A DNA stretch of 64,000 nucleotides from Aculops lycopersici (lineage: Eukaryota > Arthropoda > Arachnida > Trombidiformes > Eriophyidae): positions 7,713,433-7,777,432 of the forward strand of contig WNKI01000001.1 in the NCBI GenBank assembly GCA_015350385.1, given 5' to 3'. Below, in pieces: positions 31,795-40,234 of the stretch (position 1 is the first letter of the stretch; every line of letters starts with the position of its first letter). Under the pieces are notes generated by a model, which had not been told where the DNA came from, did no database searches, and was given only the letters and a program-made list of their open reading frames with translations. Position numbers and translations under genes: made by a program.

Positions 31795-34700
31795 ATGAAG
31801 ACAACCTCTCCATTACGGAACAGGATGGCTGAGCCAAAGAACTCTCCATCAAATTGGGTAATGATTACATCACCAAATAATCATGACAACAAGCAAACAA
31901 TAACTTGTGGTTGTGGTTGTCTCTCTACGAGGAGAGAGAATCCAACCGGAAAGTTGAAAAAACTAAATTGCATTTATTATAATCATTGTAAATACCTACC
32001 ACAAAGCCACCTCCACCGGAACTCCAATCAAGATCAGCATACCAAGACCCAAAGTCGAAAAAGTTTCCTTGATTCCAAATCAAACTATCCATCAATATCA
32101 ACAATCACGAAAACTATTGCAATCCTTTTACTCCTATCAAATTCAAAATCAAGTTTCACTAATAACCACCTTTCAATAGTGCAAGTGGCCGCGGCCGACG
32201 ATAGTTGCAATGAGCCTCTGCTAGCCAATAGCCGGATATCTGCCTCCTCCGAGTTAAATAGGTATAGAAATGCTGAGGCGGCTCAACTGGATTCCTCTTC
32301 AGCTTGGACTGCTGGCCAGTCCGACTTTGCCCAATACCTTGTGGTTGATTTGGGCAAAAAATATAATATTTCCTCAATCTCATCCCAGGGTCGCGCCTAT
32401 GCCGGCGAGTATGTGATGGAATATAGAGTTGACTATGGTTACGATGGACAAGATTTTGCTCCGTATCGAGACAAAAATGGTAATATCAAGATATTTGATG
32501 CCAACATCGACGATAGAAACACAGTTGAGAACAAATTTGATTCGCCACTTGTTGCACAGTACATTAGAATCAATCCAACAAGATGGCACAATCGAATCTC
32601 AATGCGAATTCAAGTCTCGGGTTGTCCTTATGAAGCAGAAGTTTTAGGTTTCGATGGTCAATCTATGATTTTGTTAAATTTACGCAAGAAACAAATTGAC
32701 GCCTACGAGGGTCACCTGCAATTCCGCTTCCGTACTTCGCACGCCGACGGAAGTTTGCTCTACGCAACCGGCGAGGAGGGCGATACTATGGCTATTCAGC
32801 TTTTGAACAACAAGCTTATTTATAGTGTAAATCTTGGAGGTAAAAACGAGATTCAAAATATATCAGCCGGCTCACTGTTGGACGACAATACTTGGCATGA
32901 TGTTAGCATTGATAGACTGGGTCGAAATGTAGTCTTGAGTGTTGATCGAGTTGTGGTTAAGCGGAAGTTGGACGGCGACTTTGAACGATTGAACCTCAAC
33001 TTGGATATGTGGATTGGTGGTTTGCCTAGTCTATTGTATAATAGCATTGGAACTAGGGCAAATTTTTCCGGTTGCATGGAGAATCTAATGATGAATAGTA
33101 CAAATGTGGGAGCTGAAATGAAGGAGGATCCCGAAGGTTTATTGTACCAACCCTTCGGGTATACCTATCACTTTTGTGCCCACCAACCAACACAATCAAT
33201 AACATTCATGACTAATGAGTCCTACTTCAAAGTTGATGGATACCAAACGCCGGTGATGAATTGTAGTCTAGACTTTAGAACCTTTACAGACAATGGAGTT
33301 TTGTTGTATTCCAAATTTTCCATTGGAGGTTCCGTGACTCTAGCACTGAAAGATGGGCGACTAAATGCTAATATTCAAGGCGATCAAGGTCCAATGGTTG
33401 AGATTGAACCACTTGAAACTCTACTCAACGATGGATCTTGGCACTCAGTTCGTTTGGTGGCCAAGGAAAACTTGATTGTAATCACCATTGACGAAAAGGT
33501 ATCAGTTTCGAGGAGAAAGTTTAGATTTGAGTCAGGCAGAGAGTATTATTTAGGCGGCGCACCAGACCCACGGCCAGGTTTAATTGGTTGCATGCGTTAC
33601 GTGCACATCGAGGGCCGTTATGTGTCGCTTTCATCGTTGCCCCAGGATAAAATGCACAAGAGCCAACCGAATGATATAATCCTAGAGGCTTGCCAAATGA
33701 TTGATAGATGCCATCCAAATCCCTGTGAGCACGGCGGCAAGTGTAAGCAAAACCATTTGGAATTCTCATGCAATTGCACGGACACCGGCTACCTGGGCGC
33801 CGTGTGCCATGTGAGCCAACATCCGCCAAGTTGCGAGGCTTACAGGATTGATTTCCCAAAAGAGAAGGAACGAGATATTCTATTGGATGTAGATGGAAGT
33901 GGACCACTCGAGCCATTCATGGTAACGTGTAAATTTATTCAAAAGGGAGCAACGCAAACCATACTACACCATAGAAGTGAAAATGACATCACCGTCCAGG
34001 GATACGATGGGAAGGGAAGTTATATAAGATCCATTGATTACTATGCTCCCTTAGAGTCAATTAGAATGATCATTGATCGCTCCTCCTCGTGCCAACAATT
34101 TATCAAATATAGTTGCATCAACTCACGCCTATTTAGTTCAAATTCTCCTTCGCGAAGTAGCGGAAGTATTAGTAACGACTTGTTGCTCTTCGATCCCTAC
34201 TCTTGGTGGGTGGGCGCCAACAACCAGAAGATGGACTATTGGGGTGGATCTCTACCAGGAACCGGAATGTGCGCCTGCGGCTTGGAGGGTTCGTGTAAGG
34301 ATCCCACTAAGGGGTGCAATTGTGATGCCATTTTGCCATACAATATGATGGAGCTTTCAGATGAAGGATTACTCATTCAAAAAGAGTATTTACCTGTACG
34401 AGAGATTCACATTGGAGACACTGGACAAGCCATCAGCAGTAGCAAGCAGGCTAAGGTTAATTTGGGTCCTCTAGTTTGCGAGGGCGACGCTTTGTTCAAC
34501 GAGGCGGTTACTTTCAAGTACGATGACGCAACTATATCGCTGCCAAACGTTGTACTTGGCGAAGCTAGCGACATTTACCTGCAATTCAAGACAACACTTG
34601 CAACAGGTGTCTTCTTGCACGGAAAAGGACTACATGATAACGTTAAATTGTCCATGTTGAACGAGAGATCAATCCAATTTAGCTTCTCGAACGGAAGAGA

Positions 34701-36015
34701 CTCACAACCATTGACTGTGGAGACGCCCTATAGATTGAACGACAACCAGTGGCATTCAGTCTCCGTTGAAAGGAACAAGAAGGAGGCTAAGTTGGTGGTT
34801 GATGGGCAGATTAGCACAAATGTAGCAACCCGACTATCGGCATCGCGAACTTCATCAGCATCCTCGTCGATGAGCCAAAATGGAAATTCAATGATCGCAA
34901 CAAGCCACCTGTTTGTTGGTGCAACGGAAGATTTTAAGGAGGGTTACGTTGGATGTATGAGAAGTTTGCTAATCAACGGACAACCAATGGATATTTACAA
35001 GCCAGCACGAGATGGTATCTACGGTTTGTTGCTTGGTTGCCATGGAAAGTGCGAAACAAATCCCTGCTTAAACAAGGGCATCTGTCGAGAGGGTTACTCA
35101 ACCTTCACCTGCGACTGCCAGTGGACTGCCTTCAAGGGTCCCATTTGTGCCGACGAAATAGGAGCCAACTTTAGAGCTGACAATTTTGTCAGGTACGATT
35201 TTGATACCTCCCTATCCACAGTGGAGGAGAATATTCGAGTTGGCTTCACGACAACTGAACATCGTGGTCTAATCATAGGTATCACCTCACACACTGGTGA
35301 GTACATGAACCTGCTGATGTCCACCTCGGGCCACCTAAAGCTTGAGTTTGACTTTGGCTTTGAGCGCAAGGAGGAGGTGATCAATCAGGAAAACTTTGCC
35401 CTTGGCCAGCATCACGATATAACCATCAAACGTTTGGCAGATGGCTCCAAGTTAATGGTCACGGTAGACAACTATGAGCCGCGAGTATATCAGTACAAGA
35501 TTAGCAAGGAAGCGGATGCAAAGTTTGATCAACTGAAGAGCATTTACATTGGTCGCAATGAGACAATGGATAGTGGAGATGGTTTTGTTGGTTGCATCTC
35601 ACACGTCTCCTTCGACGACCACTTTCCATTAAGATTTCTATTTCAAGAAAGTCGCAAACCAAACGTTCACGCCTTCCCACCTGACGATTCGATCCGCGAG
35701 GACACCTGTGGCATTGAGCCCATCCGGCCGCCGCCCGAAAAGAGAGAAACTCGCCCAAGTGCCACCTTGAAGGAAGCGCCGTCTAAGGCAGTTGGCGAGG
35801 TGGTTATATATGGAGCTAAGATATTGTTTCCAATCATATTGTTAATCGCTGCCTTTGTGTTCCTAGTTCTATTTGCTCGCTGGAAGTCGGGCGAGAAGGG
35901 CGATTACATAACCCACGAGGACATTGGCGCCAGGGAGGCACTCGATCCGGATATGGCAGTTGTTATGGGCGTAACAGGACCAATGGTATCTAAGAAACAA
36001 GAGTATTTCATCTAA
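31795..36015 (+). CDS. Nrx-IV: Neurexin IV / contactin-associated protein (CASPR) orthologue, single exon
   Basis: The product is 1406 aa from ATG 31795; a TTG codon at 31783 in the same frame is not a likely start. Domains in order: discoidin (F5/8 type C), about 138-277, bounded by cysteines; laminin G 1, about 287-455; laminin G 2, 468-632; EGF (CHPNPCEHGGKC) 637-677; fibrinogen-like segment, 677-870; laminin G 3, 895-1082; EGF (CETNPCLNKGIC) 1084-1118; laminin G 4, 1125-1308; transmembrane helix 1340-1362; short tail. The tail has GDYITHEDIGA, the FERM/protein 4.1 (Coracle) docking motif, and ends EYFI, a PDZ ligand. The protein organises septate junctions and glia-neuron contacts with contactin and neuroglian. 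A hydrophobic stretch (TIAILLLL, about 107-116) sits unusually far from the start for a signal peptide. Confidence 0.97.
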   Translation: MKTTSPLRNRMAEPKNSPSNWVMITSPNNHDNKQTITCGCGCLSTRRENPTGKLKKLNCIYYNHCKYLPQSHLHRNSNQDQHTKTQSRKSFLDSKSNYPSISTITKTIAILLLLSNSKSSFTNNHLSIVQVAAADDSCNEPLLANSRISASSELNRYRNAEAAQLDSSSAWTAGQSDFAQYLVVDLGKKYNISSISSQGRAYAGEYVMEYRVDYGYDGQDFAPYRDKNGNIKIFDANIDDRNTVENKFDSPLVAQYIRINPTRWHNRISMRIQVSGCPYEAEVLGFDGQSMILLNLRKKQIDAYEGHLQFRFRTSHADGSLLYATGEEGDTMAIQLLNNKLIYSVNLGGKNEIQNISAGSLLDDNTWHDVSIDRLGRNVVLSVDRVVVKRKLDGDFERLNLNLDMWIGGLPSLLYNSIGTRANFSGCMENLMMNSTNVGAEMKEDPEGLLYQPFGYTYHFCAHQPTQSITFMTNESYFKVDGYQTPVMNCSLDFRTFTDNGVLLYSKFSIGGSVTLALKDGRLNANIQGDQGPMVEIEPLETLLNDGSWHSVRLVAKENLIVITIDEKVSVSRRKFRFESGREYYLGGAPDPRPGLIGCMRYVHIEGRYVSLSSLPQDKMHKSQPNDIILEACQMIDRCHPNPCEHGGKCKQNHLEFSCNCTDTGYLGAVCHVSQHPPSCEAYRIDFPKEKERDILLDVDGSGPLEPFMVTCKFIQKGATQTILHHRSENDITVQGYDGKGSYIRSIDYYAPLESIRMIIDRSSSCQQFIKYSCINSRLFSSNSPSRSSGSISNDLLLFDPYSWWVGANNQKMDYWGGSLPGTGMCACGLEGSCKDPTKGCNCDAILPYNMMELSDEGLLIQKEYLPVREIHIGDTGQAISSSKQAKVNLGPLVCEGDALFNEAVTFKYDDATISLPNVVLGEASDIYLQFKTTLATGVFLHGKGLHDNVKLSMLNERSIQFSFSNGRDSQPLTVETPYRLNDNQWHSVSVERNKKEAKLVVDGQISTNVATRLSASRTSSASSSMSQNGNSMIATSHLFVGATEDFKEGYVGCMRSLLINGQPMDIYKPARDGIYGLLLGCHGKCETNPCLNKGICREGYSTFTCDCQWTAFKGPICADEIGANFRADNFVRYDFDTSLSTVEENIRVGFTTTEHRGLIIGITSHTGEYMNLLMSTSGHLKLEFDFGFERKEEVINQENFALGQHHDITIKRLADGSKLMVTVDNYEPRVYQYKISKEADAKFDQLKSIYIGRNETMDSGDGFVGCISHVSFDDHFPLRFLFQESRKPNVHAFPPDDSIREDTCGIEPIRPPPEKRETRPSATLKEAPSKAVGEVVIYGAKILFPIILLIAAFVFLVLFARWKSGEKGDYITHEDIGAREALDPDMAVVMGVTGPMVSKKQEYFI

Positions 36016-36026
36016 TGATCTAACCT

Positions 36027-36032
36027 AATAAA
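36027..36032 (+). terminator. Polyadenylation signal AATAAA of neurexin IV
   Basis: AATAAA lies 11 bases after the stop codon. A 3' UTR of only 30-40 bases is implied, and the convergent LYSMD stop is 100 bases away. Confidence 0.6.
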
Positions 36033-36115
36033 TGACTACTTATCTCAGGCGAACAGATACAGATAATTATTCATAGCTTCATTATTTGTTACATAACTCT
36101 ATGTTGTTGCGATTG

Positions 36116-37144
36116 CTAATGATGTGAACTAAGCAATTTATTTTCAATGTTATCAATGTGCTGATTTGATTCGTGATGTTGGTGGCCATTAGGATATACA
36201 TTGTGGTGAGGAACCTGCCCCCTTGACTCACTCATTTCCTCAAGATATATTACATACCCAATGGGGCAGATGAAACATACGATAAATATAAATAGCAAAA
36301 GGCAGTTATACGAGAGGTCTGTATCGCACATATCATTTAGTAACATCTCGGCCTCACGACGAGCAGTTCTATTTGGATCCTTTAGATTTATAAAATCACT
36401 TGAAGTCATATCAGTATCATCGCCAACAATATTGCCACCTTGAGCCAAAGTTTGCATGATGTCACTTGCATTCTCATCGTAACTCAGTGCCGCTGTCCTC
36501 GCTTGCTCGATATTTAAATCAAAATCCTTGAATAAACTATCACTTGTCTTAATATCGGATGTCGACGGATGATCATATATGTCCTCTTGTTGCTGATGAA
36601 CTCTATTAGCTATCTCATATTGTCCCTGTGCTTGAGCATGAAGTTGATTTCTGGTATTTGTGGTTGCCGAGGTTGTGGGAGTTAAAATGGAATTTGGATA
36701 TGATAGTTGATCTGGTTGTTGCTGGTTAGGGTGTCTTAAATTGTCACCTCCAATCAGGTCGGCTAATAAACGTAATTTTCCTACAGGTAATTTAATTCTA
36801 GTTAGACCATAGAATTCTTGGTCTGTCCACAGATTGTTCAGTCGCTTTATCGATGCAACAGGGCAAGAGTACTTGACGGAGAGATTGTGTAAAGTGTCGC
36901 CGGGTTGGATATTGTATATAATATAGTCTACAGGTGAGGGAGATGGATGATGCTGATTGGAAATGTTTATTACTCTAGCATGAGTATTGCTAACACCACT
37001 GGACTCTCCGAATTCGTATAGTTCGACTGGTTGGCTTGTAGGACTGGTCACCGCCAACGATTGGCTATATCTTGGTCTAACGTCATCCTCATCTTGGCTT
37101 AATTTTGTATATTTCCTATGCAAACCATATGGCGGAATGTTCAT
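36116..37144 (-). CDS. LysM domain-containing membrane protein, LYSMD3/4 type
   Basis: The product is 342 aa from the first ATG at 37144 (MNIPPYGLHRKY); the frame continues only about 10 codons further up, to a stop. A single LysM domain lies at about residues 76-122 (IIYNIQPGDTLHNLSVKYSC through LTRIKLPVG). A low-complexity Asn/Gln linker follows. A membrane helix near residues 281-303 (CLLLFIFIVCFICPIGYVIYL) and a hydrophilic tail complete the protein. This arrangement (central LysM, one C-proximal helix) matches LYSMD3/LYSMD4, which sit in Golgi or plasma membrane and have been linked to sensing chitin or other GlcNAc polymers. Which of the two it is cannot be told here. It is convergent with neurexin IV and divergent from PIGG. 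Confidence 0.88.
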   Translation of the reverse strand: MNIPPYGLHRKYTKLSQDEDDVRPRYSQSLAVTSPTSQPVELYEFGESSGVSNTHARVINISNQHHPSPSPVDYIIYNIQPGDTLHNLSVKYSCPVASIKRLNNLWTDQEFYGLTRIKLPVGKLRLLADLIGGDNLRHPNQQQPDQLSYPNSILTPTTSATTNTRNQLHAQAQGQYEIANRVHQQQEDIYDHPSTSDIKTSDSLFKDFDLNIEQARTAALSYDENASDIMQTLAQGGNIVGDDTDMTSSDFINLKDPNRTARREAEMLLNDMCDTDLSYNCLLLFIFIVCFICPIGYVIYLEEMSESRGQVPHHNVYPNGHQHHESNQHIDNIENKLLSSHH

Positions 37145-37422
37145 AATGATATCTAAGTTTTCTAATGCTTTCAATTAGTATCGTCATAATAAATGATTCG
37201 TTCCTAAATATTGGAAAAACATCAGGACAGACTTTGCTGTGAAACTCAGTACAACTGGACTCACTTGTCAAAATTGGTTTGTTTACGCTTGCAAGCTGCG
37301 AGATTTTTTCAGCTCAACACATGGGTGCAGGTTCACATGTTTAAATTTACAATTTATTATCAATCTTTAAAACCATATTTTCTTAGTTTAGGTCAAATGT
37401 ATCTTTAAAGATCAATAACAAG
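37145..37422. promoter_or_regulatory. Short divergent promoter region between LYSMD and PIGG
   Basis: Only 278 bases separate the two divergent ATGs. There is no strong TATA box near the PIGG start (the nearest AT-rich word is ATCTTTAAAGATC). Both promoters must lie here or overlap the coding ends. Confidence 0.5.
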
Positions 37423-40005
37423 ATGAGGTTAGCGACTCTATTAATAAGCACGCCTTGCTTACTACTACTTCAGCAGATAATCTCAATATATTTTCTAGCA
37501 GATTTCTTTCTTGCTCGTGATTCTCTTACAGCTGATCGGTTATGGAAGGATAGTCAAGAGGATGACAGTCAGCTACCTGATGACATAAGTTCACTATCGA
37601 GTCAAGTCATAGATAAACATTGTAAAAATGTTCCGAATGATACACATTTCGACAAAGTGATCCTTGTTGTGATTGATGCTTTAGGCTCCGACTTTATACC
37701 ACAACTAGCTATGCAACATGGACCTAAGAATCGGATGCCATTTCTAGAGGATCTCATAAAGAGACAAAAGGCCATGCCATTCATTGCTGAAGCCTCTACC
37801 CCTACCGTGACAATGCCTCGTATCAAGTCCCTACTTAGTGGCACCATTCCTAGCTTTATCGACATTGCCTACAATCTTGCACACGATGTGAGAGACTTTA
37901 GCGATGACAATATTGTCAGTATAGCCAAGAAGCAAGGTAAATCCCTGGTGTTTTATGGCGATGATACTTGGTTAACACTATTCAACAGGCAAATATTCAC
38001 TCGAACAAAAGAGACTTACTCGTTCTTTGCCTCGGATTACACAACTATTGACACAAACGTCACCGAGTTTGCTCTACCAGAAACTGCACAAGAAAACATC
38101 GACTGGGATTACATGTTCCTACATTACTTGGGCCTCGACCACATCGGCCACAACTTTGGCTCTCGAACCGCGCCTTTAGTTGCGCCAAAACTTCTTGAAA
38201 TGGACGATGTCATCAAGATTATGTTCAATAATATGGCAAAGAGGAATTACAAGACTTTGATGATAATCTGTGGCGATCATGGAATGAGCGAGGAAGGTAA
38301 TCATGGAGGAGGTTCGGATCTAGAGGCCAACACTGCGATGATATTTGTACCAATCAACCACGAACTTGATCCGATGTTGGCAAGAAAAAACTCAGAGCAT
38401 ATCAAGCAAATTGACTTTGCTGCAACTATATCCCTGGTCACAGGTATGCCAATTCCATCGACAAGTCACGGGGTTGCGACTGAACCCCTGCTCAAAGCTC
38501 TTTGGGCACGAGATGAAAAATCTAGAGTTGGTTGTGCTGGTTTGACAAATGTTTTGCAACTTGCTAAATTGATGGGCCAGGAAAAACTTGAGTCTCTGGG
38601 TGTGGAGGACCTTCTCAAGAATCAGCTAATTAAACATCTTAACTCCAAGGATACTAACTCAGAGTTAACAACTGGTTATTATAAACTAGCCAGACATATC
38701 CAAGATGATCTCATCCAAACAATCGTGGCGAGGAGCAATCCAATATTAATCATTTCATCAATAGTGATAGTAACTTGTATCACCATTTGGCGTCTGAGGC
38801 GGTCAACTCTCAAGCTTTTGATGCCGGTCATCGGTAGACTAGAGCGAGTTTTTTGCCTAATCACATTCGGCGTACCAATATTAATGCTTGGATCAACCAA
38901 CTATCTGGAATATGAGCGACTATTTTGGCCCATCTTTTCATTGATCTCATTGTTGTCATTAGTTGGGGCCGCAATCAAGGCGAAGCCATCATTGGCCGAC
39001 GTAGAAGACAAATTTAGAGTTGTCATGTTTATTATAACATTTATTATCACATTTTTATGCAACAACTTTAGGTTATTCCGACAAAGCTATACAGTCCCTC
39101 TTATTAGCCTCATTATTATGTGTAACTACCTGAGAACAAACTGTTCCTTCGACAAGAGGTTCAAATTGCCCTCTTGTCTGGTTATATTTATCACCATCAT
39201 AGCCTGTAAATACGTAAGTGAGCAAGAAACTAACAACCACATGTCTGAACGAGCCCTAGTTGAGTTATTATCCCTCTCAGCGGTTATAATCTATAACTTA
39301 ATGAATGTGATCAAGTCAAAGACTGAAGAAGGGTATGACATGTCAGTAGTGACACATAGATTATCCTCTGGATGGATGGCCTACTCACTTCTACTGGCGA
39401 GACCTCACAACTTCTTGTTTCTAGTCAGTAATGTTATCATGGAAGCCAGTCTAAACTCAATAGTGAACGCCATGCAATTCAGCACTATCACAAGGACCTT
39501 AATCTACACTAACTTTGCCTATAGCGCCTACTTCAACCAAGGGAACACGATCTCGTTCTCTTCAATCGACGTGAGACCTGCGTTTTATGGTCAGCAATCC
39601 TATACAATTTGGCTAGCGGTGCCATTTGTTATCTGCGCCACTTATGCATCTCACGTCTATTGGTTCATGAAACTGATACAACGAGTCCAAGGAGTCTCGA
39701 TCCGGAACAGTCAAGCTACTTCCGGTGAGGATGGCCTTTCCGATAGGCACCACTCTTACAGTGTAGTACATGGCGTTTGTGATATTGTCAATGCAAGAAA
39801 CTTTTTGAGCCTCAGCTACTTCATGTGTGTCTGCCTCATATTACGTAATCATATTTTCATATGGTCGGTGCTTTCACCCAAGCTGATATTCCATTACTTA
39901 GGCAACAATATAATCCTTCTCGTTATGATGGTCATCTCAAATTTGTACAGAATTTTTACCAAGGATTGCGCGGAAGCAAACGGAAAGAAGAGGTTGGTTG
40001 TGTAG
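37423..40005 (+). CDS. PIGG: GPI ethanolamine phosphate transferase 2 (PIGG/GPI7)
   Basis: The product is 860 aa. An N-terminal membrane anchor (about 4-28) is followed by a lumenal alkaline-phosphatase-fold domain. Its metal and nucleophile motifs are VVIDALGSDF (85-91), TPTVTMPR (126-133, with the nucleophilic Thr), LGLDHIGHN (236-244) and GDHGMSEEGNHGG (284-296). The strings SLVFYGDDTWLTLF and FASDYTTIDTNVTEF distinguish PIGG from PIGN and PIGO. About 10 hydrophobic helices fill the C-terminal half. The enzyme adds ethanolamine phosphate to the second mannose of the GPI precursor in the ER membrane. The length is slightly below human PIGG (983 aa). Single exon. Confidence 0.95.
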   Translation: MRLATLLISTPCLLLLQQIISIYFLADFFLARDSLTADRLWKDSQEDDSQLPDDISSLSSQVIDKHCKNVPNDTHFDKVILVVIDALGSDFIPQLAMQHGPKNRMPFLEDLIKRQKAMPFIAEASTPTVTMPRIKSLLSGTIPSFIDIAYNLAHDVRDFSDDNIVSIAKKQGKSLVFYGDDTWLTLFNRQIFTRTKETYSFFASDYTTIDTNVTEFALPETAQENIDWDYMFLHYLGLDHIGHNFGSRTAPLVAPKLLEMDDVIKIMFNNMAKRNYKTLMIICGDHGMSEEGNHGGGSDLEANTAMIFVPINHELDPMLARKNSEHIKQIDFAATISLVTGMPIPSTSHGVATEPLLKALWARDEKSRVGCAGLTNVLQLAKLMGQEKLESLGVEDLLKNQLIKHLNSKDTNSELTTGYYKLARHIQDDLIQTIVARSNPILIISSIVIVTCITIWRLRRSTLKLLMPVIGRLERVFCLITFGVPILMLGSTNYLEYERLFWPIFSLISLLSLVGAAIKAKPSLADVEDKFRVVMFIITFIITFLCNNFRLFRQSYTVPLISLIIMCNYLRTNCSFDKRFKLPSCLVIFITIIACKYVSEQETNNHMSERALVELLSLSAVIIYNLMNVIKSKTEEGYDMSVVTHRLSSGWMAYSLLLARPHNFLFLVSNVIMEASLNSIVNAMQFSTITRTLIYTNFAYSAYFNQGNTISFSSIDVRPAFYGQQSYTIWLAVPFVICATYASHVYWFMKLIQRVQGVSIRNSQATSGEDGLSDRHHSYSVVHGVCDIVNARNFLSLSYFMCVCLILRNHIFIWSVLSPKLIFHYLGNNIILLVMMVISNLYRIFTKDCAEANGKKRLVV

Positions 40006-40234
40006 AGATCTTTTATGTCATTATCAGTAACCGAAAGTGAGTATAGTAAGGTTGACTAAAAGCAACTCGATTGAGTAATTAAGATTATATTATTTTTCTT
40101 TTTGAGAACTCCACCGCTTGGGTGCAAAGTTTCTAACTGTACTTTACAGACGCGGCCAGCGAGTTGGCCTCTTGGATCGATTTATATAGCTATCGAGAGG
40201 CTTGATTTCGTTTTTAAAATAAGGTTATTGAGCT
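40006..40234. other. Convergent intergenic region between PIGG and the gephyrin homologue
   Basis: 229 bases between convergent stop codons. It contains both 3' ends; I see no clear AATAAA. Confidence 0.4.
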
